Assembly (NCBI GenBank): GCA_002238825.1
Contig: MPNC01000008.1
Location: forward strand, 82,432 to 146,431
Direction of reading: 5' to 3'
DNA length: 64,000 bases
Source: SAR202 cluster bacterium bin87
Lineage (GTDB): Bacteria; Chloroflexota; Dehalococcoidia; Lucifugimonadales; UBA3495
This document shows, piece after piece, positions 43,870-51,889 of this stretch (position 1 is its first letter; each line of letters opens with the position of its first letter). The position numbers and the translations under genes were made by a program. A model generated the notes under the pieces. That model had not been told where the DNA came from and did not search any database. It saw only the letters and a program-made list of their open reading frames with translations.

Positions 43870-43950
43870 GCCGCCAACCATACCCCGCACCATCCCGTGC
43901 CTGCCTTGGCGTAGGCCGCGATCCACACCCCGCACCATCCCATGCCGGCC
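43851..43950 (+). repeat. Tandem direct repeats at the 3' end of the monooxygenase gene
   Basis: Two and a half units of about 40-45 bases with the order CATCC..TG..TGGCGTAGGCCGC..CCA.ACCCCGCAC occur at about 43851-43890, 43891-43935 and 43936-43950. The first unit contains the monooxygenase stop (GCG TAG); the second repeats those bases after it, so the tail of the gene was locally duplicated. The peptidase gene begins 20 bases later. Confidence 0.75.
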
Positions 43951-43970
43951 GTGCCCAACGGAGACTGACC

Positions 43971-45914
43971 GTGACCACTCCCGCCTCCCCAACCACCGCT
44001 CCTTACGGTTCCTGGCGCTCGCCGATCACCGCCGACGCCATCGTAGCTGAGTCCATCGGCATCGGCAGCGTATCCATTGACGGGGACGCAATCCTCTGGA
44101 CCGAATCTCGTCCATCGGAAGGCGGACGTTACGTGATAGTCCGCATGGAACCTGACGGCACGGTCTCCGACGTGAACCCGGCACCGTTCAACGCGCGCAC
44201 CCGAGTCCACGAATACGGCGGCGGCGCCTGGATCGCCGATGCCGGCGCCGTGTGGTTCTCCAACTTCGACGACCAGCGAATTTATCGCGTCGATTCGGCC
44301 GGCCTGCCGGAACCTGTGACGCCGGACGCTCCGCTGCGTTACGCCGACGCCGTGTTTGACCGCAACCGCAGCCGGCTCATCTGCGTGCGGGAAGACCATT
44401 CCGACCCCGACAACATCGTCAACGCCATCGCCGCCGTTCCCACCGATGGGTCAGGCGAGCAAACCGTCCTGTTTTCGGGATGGGATTTCGTGTCCTCGCC
44501 GCGGCTGAGCCCGGATGGGTCGACCCTGGCGTGGCTATCCTGGAACCATCCCAACATGCCCTGGGACGGTACGCTTCTTTGGACCGCGCCGGTATTGGAC
44601 GACGGCGCCCTCGGCGAGGCTACGCTGGTGGCCGGCGGCGACGGGGTTTCCGTATGCCAGCCCGAATGGTCGCCGGACGGCGTGTTGCACTTTGTTGCCG
44701 ATCAATCGGGCTGGTGGAACCTGTATCACCTCGGCCACAACGGCCCGGAAGCGCTGTATCCGGACGACGCGGAGTACGCCCGTCCCCAGTGGGTGTTCGG
44801 CGCCCGCGCCTACGCTTTCGCCGGCGATGGCAGCATCGTCTGCGCCGTCAACCGCCGTGGATCATGGTCACTGAACGTTCTGGACCCGAACTCGAAGACG
44901 TTGACGCCGCTCGATGTGCCAGCGGGCGAGATGGGGCGCGGCGATCTGGCAGTTTCCGGCATCACCGCCGCCGTCATCGCCGGCGACCCACGCCGGCCCA
45001 TGTCGCTGATCAGGGTCAACCTCCGTAGCCGCGAATGGGACACGGTGCGGCAGTCCTCTACCGTCGACGTGCCTTCGGACTACATCTCTCCGACTCAGAC
45101 CATCGAGTTCCCGTCAACCGACGGTCGCCCGGCCTATGCTCTGTATTACGCCCCTCGCAACCCCGAATACGCCGCGCCTGACGGCACGCTGCCACCGCTG
45201 CTAACGCTGAGCCACGGCGGGCCTACCGCTGCAGCATCCGGAGCCCTGGACCTGTCCATCCAATACTGGACTTCCCGCGGCTTCGCCGTGGTGGACGTCG
45301 ATTACGGCGGCAGCGTCGGATACGGGCGTGCTTACCGACAACTGCTCAACGGTAACTGGGGCATCGTCGATGTGGACGACTGCGCCAACGCCGCACTGCA
45401 CCTTGTCCACCAACACCTGGCCGACGGGAATCGTCTGGCCATCCGGGGCGGCAGCGCCGGCGGATACACGACCCTGGCCGCGCTGGCATTTCGTAACGTC
45501 TTTGCCGCCGGCGCCAGCTATTATGGCGTCTCCGACCTCACCGCCCTGGCCGAGGATACCCATAAGTTCGAGTCGCGATACCTGGACCGATTGGTCTCCC
45601 CATATCCCGAGGGCGCAGAAACCTATCGAAGCCGTTCACCCATCAGCCATACCGAAGGGTTGTCCTGTCCGATCATCCTTTTTCAGGGCCTCGAGGACCG
45701 CATCGTCCCGCCCAACCAGGCGGAGATGATGTACGCTGAAGTTCGCTCCAAGGGTATCCCCTGCGCGTATCTGCCCTTCGAAGGAGAGCAGCACGGCTTC
45801 CGTCGCGCCGAAAACATCAAGCGCGCGCTGGAAGCGGAGCTGTACTTCTATTCCCGCGTCTTCGGGTTCGACCTGGCCGACCCGGTCGAGCCGGTGCAGA
45901 TCGAGAACCTGTAG
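43971..45914 (+). CDS. S9 family peptidase (prolyl-oligopeptidase-like)
   Basis: A 647-aa cytoplasmic serine peptidase. The N-terminal half (about 25-390) is a beta-propeller with repeated blades, e.g. SSPRLSPDGSTLAWLSW. The catalytic alpha/beta hydrolase domain (about 400-635) holds Ser495 in GGSAGGY, Asp in QGLEDRIVPP and His in GEQHGFR, the S9 triad. No signal peptide is present. GTG 43971 has GGAG about seven bases upstream. It follows the monooxygenase after the repeats and converges on the iron-ADH-like gene with only nine bases between stops. It probably digests small peptides. Confidence 0.94.
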   Translation: MTTPASPTTAPYGSWRSPITADAIVAESIGIGSVSIDGDAILWTESRPSEGGRYVIVRMEPDGTVSDVNPAPFNARTRVHEYGGGAWIADAGAVWFSNFDDQRIYRVDSAGLPEPVTPDAPLRYADAVFDRNRSRLICVREDHSDPDNIVNAIAAVPTDGSGEQTVLFSGWDFVSSPRLSPDGSTLAWLSWNHPNMPWDGTLLWTAPVLDDGALGEATLVAGGDGVSVCQPEWSPDGVLHFVADQSGWWNLYHLGHNGPEALYPDDAEYARPQWVFGARAYAFAGDGSIVCAVNRRGSWSLNVLDPNSKTLTPLDVPAGEMGRGDLAVSGITAAVIAGDPRRPMSLIRVNLRSREWDTVRQSSTVDVPSDYISPTQTIEFPSTDGRPAYALYYAPRNPEYAAPDGTLPPLLTLSHGGPTAAASGALDLSIQYWTSRGFAVVDVDYGGSVGYGRAYRQLLNGNWGIVDVDDCANAALHLVHQHLADGNRLAIRGGSAGGYTTLAALAFRNVFAAGASYYGVSDLTALAEDTHKFESRYLDRLVSPYPEGAETYRSRSPISHTEGLSCPIILFQGLEDRIVPPNQAEMMYAEVRSKGIPCAYLPFEGEQHGFRRAENIKRALEAELYFYSRVFGFDLADPVEPVQIENL

Positions 45915-45923
45915 CCGTACCAA

Positions 45924-47108
45924 TCAGTACGCTGCCCGCAACACTTCCATAATCGGCCCCGCGTCCACCACCTGCTTGGGGTTGGTGCTCAGGCTGCGGT
46001 CCTGCAGCGTGGCGGTGGCGATGTACTCCAGTCCGTCCTCCGGCACCCCCACTTCCCGCAGCGTACGGGGCAACTCCAGCTCGCGGCACAGCCCGTCCAC
46101 CGCGTCGGCGGCGGCCAACCCGGCCTCCTCGTCGGTCATCGTGGAACTGGCCACCCCGATGGCCTCAGCAATCAGCCGCTGTCGGTCGGCGCAGGCGTCC
46201 AGGTTGTAGCGCATGCTGTGCGGCAGCAATATGGCGTTGGCCTCGCCGTGGGGCACGTCATACAGCCCGCCCACGTGATGACAGGTGGCAGTGTTCAATC
46301 CCAGCCCGCCGAATGACGCCAGCGAAGCCATGGCGCAGGCGGTCTTGGTGGCCAGCAACGTGTCGATGTCCCCGTCCTGGCAACGGGGCAGATTCTCGAA
46401 CAGCAGGCGAATTGCGTGCAGCGCCATTCCATCGCCGATGGGGTTGTGTCCTGTGGAATACACGGTTTCGATGGCGATCCGCAGTTGTCCGATGGCCGTC
46501 GAAACCAGTATCCGCAGCGGCGTGGTCGCCAGCGCCTGACCGTCGATGACCACCGTGCGATGGGTCACTCCGTCTCCGGCGATGCTCAGTTTGCGCCCCT
46601 GCTCGTGATCCGTGACGCCACCGCCACCTCGGCTGAACTCGGCGCATCCCATCGTGGTGGGCACGCTGACGATCGGAACCTTGGGCGACGGCGTGGGCGG
46701 AACGGTTATCTTGTCCGGCGGCTCGAAGATGATGGCATAGTCGCGGATGTCACCACCCTCGCCCAGCAGAACGGCAATGGCCTTCGTCGTGTCGTGGGTG
46801 CTGCCGCCGCCCACGCTGATGAAGATGTCCGGCTGGGTTTCCTGGGCCATCGCCGCCCCGGCCTCAACAGTTTCAACGGGCGCGTGGGGCGAAACGCCTG
46901 AATACGTTCCAACGTATCGTGAGCCCAGGGCTTCCTGGACCCGAGGCACAACGTCGCACGCGCTGAGGATGGTGGGCCCGCAGGTGATCATCGCCCGGCT
47001 GGCCCCCAGACCGTCCACGGTCGCAGCCAGGTCATCAATCGCCCTCTCCCGGCAGATGATGTCCTGGTGCAGGGGGTCGTATCGGTATCGCAGTGTGCTG
47101 GTGGTCAT
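45924..47108 (-). CDS. Iron-containing alcohol dehydrogenase family protein lacking two metal ligands
   Basis: A 394-aa protein of the Fe-ADH/maleylacetate-reductase family. It keeps the NAD-binding GGGSTHDTTKA and the segment CHHVGGLYDVPHGEANAILLPH with the last two His ligands. The other pair normally lies in GMDALTHAIE or GMNALAHCVE. Here that segment reads STAIGQLRIAIE, so the Asp and first His are Gly and Ile. It may be metal-free or have changed chemistry. ATG 47108 starts MTTSTLRYRYDPLHQDI; upstream lies a hairpin that separates it from DinB. The substrate is unknown. Confidence 0.88.
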   Translation of the reverse strand: MTTSTLRYRYDPLHQDIICRERAIDDLAATVDGLGASRAMITCGPTILSACDVVPRVQEALGSRYVGTYSGVSPHAPVETVEAGAAMAQETQPDIFISVGGGSTHDTTKAIAVLLGEGGDIRDYAIIFEPPDKITVPPTPSPKVPIVSVPTTMGCAEFSRGGGGVTDHEQGRKLSIAGDGVTHRTVVIDGQALATTPLRILVSTAIGQLRIAIETVYSTGHNPIGDGMALHAIRLLFENLPRCQDGDIDTLLATKTACAMASLASFGGLGLNTATCHHVGGLYDVPHGEANAILLPHSMRYNLDACADRQRLIAEAIGVASSTMTDEEAGLAAADAVDGLCRELELPRTLREVGVPEDGLEYIATATLQDRSLSTNPKQVVDAGPIMEVLRAAY

Positions 47109-47136
47109 GGTTGTGCCTCTCCTGAATAAGCAAAGC

Positions 47137-47160
47137 GGGGGCGAATGTGCATCCGCCCCC
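47137..47160. repeat. Hairpin, family C copy 2, downstream of DinB
   Basis: GGGGGCGAAT (47137-47146) and ATCCGCCCCC (47151-47160) form a stem with one mismatch. On the minus strand it is followed by GCTTTGCTT and may end transcription of the dinB-crotonase run before the iron-ADH-like gene. The GGGGCGAAT core is shared with the hairpin at 26934-26959. Confidence 0.55.
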
Positions 47161-47182
47161 GAGGTGTTCGGCGTGGGTTTCC

Positions 47183-47701
47183 CTATTGGTTCAGTCCTCT
47201 CTGCATGCCTCGCAGGTATCCGGCCTGGCCGCCATGCTGGTTCACTTCCCAGATGAGCAGGCGGAACATGTCGGCCACCGCCATGCTCTCTCCACGCCGG
47301 TTCGTCATCTGGGTGTTCACCAGGGACTCGTCGTCGTGACCGTCCAAGAATTCCAGCAGGTTGTTCCGCGCGGCGTCAGCATACTCCATCAGGAGGGCTT
47401 TGCCGGGGCACTGCCAACCGGTCAAGTCGTCCACCGTGTAGCCGAAGCCCACGTTCATCGGTTCCGGTTCGAACCCCAACCGCTGCGCCCATTCCCGTTC
47501 GTAGAGCTGCTGCTCCTGCTTGGCCAGCGATTGCACCCACATATCGAGGGCGCGCCCGTAGTGCCAAACGATGAACCCAATGGAGTGGCACTGCTCGTTC
47601 GGCGTGAACTCGATCTCCTCCTGGGTCAGCCCGTCCACATACCGGACCAGCCAATCCCAGTTGGCGTCGAACGACTCCTTGATGAACTCTTTCAAAGCCA
47701 T
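47183..47701 (-). CDS. DinB-family protein
   Basis: A 172-aa four-helix-bundle protein of the DinB/YfiT-like superfamily. The metal-type histidines lie in FIVWHYGRALD and WEVNQHGGQAGYLRGMQ, with a third in the segment NEQCHSIG. Members include thiol transferases (mycothiol- or bacillithiol-dependent) and unassigned proteins. ATG 47701 has GAGGCAACT before it, so it starts cleanly after the crotonase stop by 16 bases. It is the last gene of the leftward SDR-dehydrogenase-crotonase run. Its role in that run is unknown. Confidence 0.87.
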   Translation of the reverse strand: MALKEFIKESFDANWDWLVRYVDGLTQEEIEFTPNEQCHSIGFIVWHYGRALDMWVQSLAKQEQQLYEREWAQRLGFEPEPMNVGFGYTVDDLTGWQCPGKALLMEYADAARNNLLEFLDGHDDESLVNTQMTNRRGESMAVADMFRLLIWEVNQHGGQAGYLRGMQRGLNQ

Positions 47702-47717
47702 AGTTGCCTCGGTGCCG

Positions 47718-48494
47718 TCAGGTGGTCCAAACCGGCTGCCGCTTTTCCAGGAATGCCGAGATGCCCTCTTTCGCGTCATCTGCAAGGAGGTTGTCCACCA
47801 TGACCTTGCTGGCGAACTGGTAGGCGGACGGCCGGTCCATTTCGATCTGCTGGTAGAACGCTGCCTTGCCCAGGGCCAGCGTGTGCGAACTGGCCGAGGC
47901 GATCTGGCGCGCGAGCTCACTGACCTGCTCCGCTAGCTGGTCCGGCGGCGCAATCCGGCTGATCAGGCCAAACTCCAGCGCCTCTTGCGCCGAAATCGGC
48001 CGGCCGGTCAGCAGCATTTCCATCGCCTTCTTCGGCATGACCGAGCGCGCCACCGCGACGCCCGGCGTGGTGCAGAACAGTCCGATCTGCACTCCCGGCG
48101 TGGCGAAAGCCGCGTTGTCCGCCGCCACCGCTATGTCGCAGGTGGCCACCAACTGGCAGCCGGCCGCGGTGGCCAGCCCCTGAACCTGCGCGATCATGGG
48201 TTTCGGCAGCAGGCGTATGGCTTCCATCACCCGTGTGCAGGCTTCGAAAACGGTCGTGTATCCGCCCTCGTCGCCGTTGACCAACTCGTTCAGGTCGTGT
48301 CCGGAACTGAACACCGGCCCTTCGGAACGCAGCACGACGACACGCACCTCCGGATCCTGAGCGATCTGTTCCAGCAGGCGTTCGAGCGCCTCCAGCGTCG
48401 GCGATGACAGCGCGTTGCGGCGCTCGGGGTTGTTCAACGTGAGCGTAGCAACCCCGTCGGAATTGAGGGAATAGAGAACGGGGGTGTTCGGCAT
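47718..48494 (-). CDS. Crotonase-family protein, ECHDC3-like, lacking the catalytic glutamates
   Basis: A 258-aa enoyl-CoA hydratase-fold protein. The CoA-binding/oxyanion segments SSGHDLNELV and GLATAAGCQLVATCDIAVA are present, but the normal GGGxE glutamate is Q-L and the second glutamate is not at its place in FATPGVQIGLFCTTPGVAVARSV. The sequence closely resembles, from memory, human ECHDC3-type proteins, including the C-terminal pattern KEGISAFLEKRQPVW. It probably binds an acyl-CoA but is unlikely to be a normal hydratase. ATG 48494 has GAGG eight bases upstream; it begins four bases after the acyl-CoA dehydrogenase stop. Confidence 0.88.
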   Translation of the reverse strand: MPNTPVLYSLNSDGVATLTLNNPERRNALSSPTLEALERLLEQIAQDPEVRVVVLRSEGPVFSSGHDLNELVNGDEGGYTTVFEACTRVMEAIRLLPKPMIAQVQGLATAAGCQLVATCDIAVAADNAAFATPGVQIGLFCTTPGVAVARSVMPKKAMEMLLTGRPISAQEALEFGLISRIAPPDQLAEQVSELARQIASASSHTLALGKAAFYQQIEMDRPSAYQFASKVMVDNLLADDAKEGISAFLEKRQPVWTT

Positions 48495-48498
48495 GTTC

Positions 48499-49671
48499 TT
48501 AACCTCGCGGCAGGCCCAGCCCGCGGCTGGCGATGATGTTGCGCTGCACTTCGCTGGTGCCAGCGGCGATGGTATGCGAGAACGCACGGAGCCAGTGCTC
48601 CTGCATGTCCGCTTCCATCGGGGTCCATTTCTCGTCGCGCAGCCCGCCGTACATGCCCATGACTTCCAGGCACGACGCCGTAGTGCGTTGTACCGTCTCG
48701 CTGCCGAAGACCTTCGACATGGACGCTTCCTTGTTGGGCACCAGGCCTTCGCCCTGCATCCACGCCACGTTGTACGCGATGAGCCGTGCCACCTCGCACT
48801 CGATGTAGCGGTCGGCCAGCACGTTGCGGACCCACGGCTCCTGGCTGAGGGGCTGCCCGTTGCGCCGTATGCCGTCGGCCCACTGCCGCGTGTCGTCCAA
48901 ATGCCGGCGAGCCGCCGCCGAGTAATCGATGCCAGACCGCTCGAAGTCCAGCAGCGTTACGGCCACGTACCAGCCACGATTTTCCTCTCCCACGATGTTG
49001 CGGGCCGGCACACGGACGTTGTCGAAGATCACCTGGTTGAACTCGTGCCGGCCGCCCATGTTGATGATCGGCCGCACCTCGATGCCCGGCGTCTTCATGT
49101 CAACCAGGAAGAAGCTGATGCCCCGGTGCTTCGGAGCGTCGGTGTCGGTGCGGGTCAGCAGCATGATCCAGTCGCCCCGGTGACCCATGGAGGTCCAGAT
49201 CTTGCTGCCGTTGATCACGAACTCGTCGCCGTCCCGGATGGCGCGGGTGCTCAACGACGCCAGGTCGGAGCCAGATTCCGGCTCGCTGTACCCCTGGCAC
49301 CACTGGACTTCACCCTTGGCGACCGGCGGCAGGTGCTCGGCCTTCTGCTCGTCGGTGCCGTGGATCATCAACGTCGCGCCCATCATCCGGACGCCGAAGT
49401 TGTCCCGCCCGGGAGCGCGGTGGTAGGTCATCTCCTCGTTGAAGATGGCGGTGCGAACAGGCGATGCTTTCTGGCCGCCGTACTCCTCGGGCCAGTGCAT
49501 GGTGAGCCAACCGCGGTCGGCCAACTTGCGACGCACTTCCAGCGTGCGTTCCCAATTTCCCTCACCGGTGCCCCGTTCTCCCAGCTCCCATTCCGGAACA
49601 TATTCGTCGTCAATGAATTGCCGCAAATCACTTTGGAAACTGGCGTCTGCGGTGCTGAGTTGGAACTCCAT
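48499..49671 (-). CDS. Acyl-CoA dehydrogenase
   Basis: A 390-aa FAD-dependent acyl-CoA dehydrogenase. It has the N-terminal helical domain, then QGYSEPESGSDLASLSTRAI with the FAD/substrate motif, NGSKIWTSMGHRGDWIMLLTRTD, and C-terminal SMSKVFGSETVQRTTASCLEVMGMYG and FSHTIAAGTSEVQRNIIASRGLGLPR. It oxidises an acyl-CoA to the enoyl-CoA and passes electrons to ETF (not in the window). ATG 49671 follows the SDR stop by about 50 bases. The acyl group is unknown. The next gene is the ECHDC3-like crotonase. Confidence 0.95.
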   Translation of the reverse strand: MEFQLSTADASFQSDLRQFIDDEYVPEWELGERGTGEGNWERTLEVRRKLADRGWLTMHWPEEYGGQKASPVRTAIFNEEMTYHRAPGRDNFGVRMMGATLMIHGTDEQKAEHLPPVAKGEVQWCQGYSEPESGSDLASLSTRAIRDGDEFVINGSKIWTSMGHRGDWIMLLTRTDTDAPKHRGISFFLVDMKTPGIEVRPIINMGGRHEFNQVIFDNVRVPARNIVGEENRGWYVAVTLLDFERSGIDYSAAARRHLDDTRQWADGIRRNGQPLSQEPWVRNVLADRYIECEVARLIAYNVAWMQGEGLVPNKEASMSKVFGSETVQRTTASCLEVMGMYGGLRDEKWTPMEADMQEHWLRAFSHTIAAGTSEVQRNIIASRGLGLPRG

Positions 49672-49719
49672 GGCTGATCTCCTGATCCCGACGTTTCGGC
49701 CATCTTATCACGGGGGCGA

Positions 49720-50571
49720 TTACATTTGGCTGTATCCACTCCCCGGCCCGCGCGTGTCGTCCACGCCCCAGCCGCGCCCTTCGGTGATCCAGCCGAATTC
49801 CAGAAGGATCTGCTGGCTGTAGCAAACCCGGCCGGTCACCTTGTCCACCGGTTCCGAGGCCAGCAGCAATGTGGCTTTCGCCAGCAATTCCGGCGGCTCA
49901 CCCCGCGGGTCGTCCATACCCTCCACTAGGTGGTGGAATACCGTTCCCGGCGTGGGCACCACCAGCGAAGGCGCCACGGCCGACACGGAAATGCCATACT
50001 CATACACTTCCTGCGCCAACCCCTGCGAGAAGCGTTCCAGGGCCGCTTTTTCGGCGCCGTAGCAGGTGCCGTTGTTAGCAGGCGTGGTGTATGGCCCGCG
50101 TCCCGGACCAACCGCCGAGCCGGATGAGATGTTGACGATACTGCCCGACCGCCGTTCGATCATCTCCCCGAGAACCAGTTGGCTCAGAATGAACGGCGCA
50201 TGGAAATTTACGGCCCAGGATCGCATCCACCGGTTGACGGGGAAATCCTTGATGGGCAGGTAATAGGTCAGCGCGGCGTTGTTCACCAGCACGTCCACCG
50301 GCCCGTAGATGCTGCGGGTCTCCTCGACGAGACGCTCGCAGTCCTCCGGGAGCGAAATGTTCGCCGCCACCGCAGTGGCTTCGCCGCCGGCCTCCTTGAT
50401 GTCCGCGATCGTCTTGGCCAGGGAGCCTTCCAATGGATGGTCGCCCTCGTTGACCGTGCGCGCGGCGCAAACCACTCGCGCCCCTTCGGCAGCGAACAAC
50501 TTGCTGATTTCCGCCCCGATACCACGGCTGGCTCCGGTGACGATGGCTGTCTTTCCTTCAAGTTTGGGCAT
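49720..50571 (-). CDS. Short-chain dehydrogenase/reductase
   Basis: A 283-aa classical SDR: TGASRGIGAEI near residue 12, an NADP-like basic residue in CAARTVNE, NNAAL, the catalytic Ser in VNISSGSAVG and the Tyr-Lys pair in CYGAEKAALERF. An extra 20 or so residues at the C-terminus (ITEGRGWGVDDTRGPGSGYSQ) extend beyond the usual fold. It is the first gene of the run SDR, acyl-CoA dehydrogenase, crotonase, DinB, all on the minus strand, and may act on a beta-hydroxyacyl substrate. ATG 50571 begins the standard N-terminus. Confidence 0.93.
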   Translation of the reverse strand: MPKLEGKTAIVTGASRGIGAEISKLFAAEGARVVCAARTVNEGDHPLEGSLAKTIADIKEAGGEATAVAANISLPEDCERLVEETRSIYGPVDVLVNNAALTYYLPIKDFPVNRWMRSWAVNFHAPFILSQLVLGEMIERRSGSIVNISSGSAVGPGRGPYTTPANNGTCYGAEKAALERFSQGLAQEVYEYGISVSAVAPSLVVPTPGTVFHHLVEGMDDPRGEPPELLAKATLLLASEPVDKVTGRVCYSQQILLEFGWITEGRGWGVDDTRGPGSGYSQM

Positions 50572-50598
50572 TTGCTACTCATCCTTCCGCGTTTTCAG

Positions 50599-50922
50599 CT
50601 AGTCGGAGTTTTCTTCACGGGTTCCGTTCCGAGAGGGCGGCGGTTCCGTGAACATCCGGCCATCGCGTTCTGCCGCTTCCCTGCGTTCGTTCCAGGCTTC
50701 CCACGCTCGGTGGGCTTCCTCACGACCCTCTTCACGGCCTTCTTGACGCACCGAGTCACGGTACAACTTGGCCAGAACCATGGGTATCCCCTCCACGAAG
50801 CCGAACGGCAACGGGAATGCAACTCCAACCGTCACCGCAGCGGCGACGATCACGATTATAGCAATTTCGGGCCATGCTAGCGGGGAGTTTTCCGCCGTCG
50901 TTACCCGGGCATAACTGAGCAA
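50599..50922 (-). CDS. Small single-pass membrane protein with charged tail
   Basis: A 107-aa protein with one membrane helix (about 18-40) followed by a highly charged helical tail, EGREEGREEAHRAWEAWNERREAAERDG, probably coiled-coil. It resembles no family I know. The start TTG 50922 is the first possible codon and lacks a ribosome site, so it is uncertain. It lies between panB and the SDR on the same strand, ending 27 bases before the SDR. Whether it is translated is likely but unproven. Confidence 0.5.
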   Translation of the reverse strand: MLSYARVTTAENSPLAWPEIAIIVIVAAAVTVGVAFPLPFGFVEGIPMVLAKLYRDSVRQEGREEGREEAHRAWEAWNERREAAERDGRMFTEPPPSRNGTREENSD

Positions 50923-51040
50923 CCCGGCAAGGGAGCATCACGGGGTGTAGAACGTCCTCAGGAACCAGCCGTTGCGACGGATCAGGACATCAAAAGCGTT
51001 GGCTCTGACTTCCCGATTACCATTCTCTCGATGACCTGCA

Positions 51041-51874
51041 CTAGCCATCCAGCAGGTCGGTCAGCAGGCTCTCGTTCATCGTGAAGCTCTCCGCTTCCGA
51101 CGGAAACGCGCCAGTCCTTACCTCCTCCGCATACCGCTCGAAGGCCTTGGTCATGTCGGCACCCAGTTCGGCATACTGCCGGGCGTGCCTGGGCACGAAA
51201 TCAGGGAAGAGACCCAGCATGTCGTGGAACACCTGCACCTGCCCATCGCAGTGCGGACCCGCTCCGATCCCGATGGTGGGAATGGTCAGCCGTTCGGTGA
51301 TCGCCTTGGCCAACGGCGCCGGCACACACTCCAGCACGACCGAGTACGCCCCGGACTCCTGCAACGCCAGCGCGTCGTCCAGCAAGCGCCGCGCCGCCGC
51401 TTTGGTTCGACCCTGCACCCGGTAGCCGCCCAACGCGTTAACGGATTGCGGAGTCAACCCGATGTGACCCATCACCGGTATGCCGGCATCCACCATGCGC
51501 CGCACGGTGCCCGCTATGGGGACGCCGCCTTCCATCTTCACGGTGTGCGCGCCGCCTTCCTGCATCAACCGGCCGGCGTTGCGCAGCGCCTCTGAGGCAT
51601 CGACCTGATAGGACATGAACGGCAGATCCACTACCACCAGGGCTTCCGATGCCCCGCGGCTCACCATGCGACCGTGCCGGACCATATCGTCCATGGTCAC
51701 CGGTACGGTGGAATCGTAGCCAAGCACCACCATGCCCAGGCTGTCACCCACCAGGATGATGGGAATCCCCGCGGCATCGGCGATGCGGGCGGCCGTGTAG
51801 TCGTACGCGGTAACCATGGGGATTTTCTCCCCGGCCCGCTTCATCTCGGCTAATTGTCGAATCGTAATCGCCAT
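51041..51874 (-). CDS. panB: 3-methyl-2-oxobutanoate hydroxymethyltransferase
   Basis: PanB makes ketopantoate from alpha-ketoisovalerate and methylene-tetrahydrofolate in pantothenate and CoA synthesis. The 277-aa protein has the family motifs MVTAYDYTAARIADAAGIPIILVGDSLGMVVLGYDST, VVDLPFMSYQV, VKMEGGVP, GHIGLTPQSVNALGGYRVQGR and IGIGAGPHCDGQVQVFHDMLG. Metal-binding Asp residues are present. It begins at ATG 51874, 15 bases after the stop of the DUF2520 gene. No panC or panD is in the window; the DUF2520 protein may replace the ketopantoate reductase PanE. Confidence 0.96.
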   Translation of the reverse strand: MAITIRQLAEMKRAGEKIPMVTAYDYTAARIADAAGIPIILVGDSLGMVVLGYDSTVPVTMDDMVRHGRMVSRGASEALVVVDLPFMSYQVDASEALRNAGRLMQEGGAHTVKMEGGVPIAGTVRRMVDAGIPVMGHIGLTPQSVNALGGYRVQGRTKAAARRLLDDALALQESGAYSVVLECVPAPLAKAITERLTIPTIGIGAGPHCDGQVQVFHDMLGLFPDFVPRHARQYAELGADMTKAFERYAEEVRTGAFPSEAESFTMNESLLTDLLDG

Positions 51875-51889
51875 CGTGCCGCGATTTTA

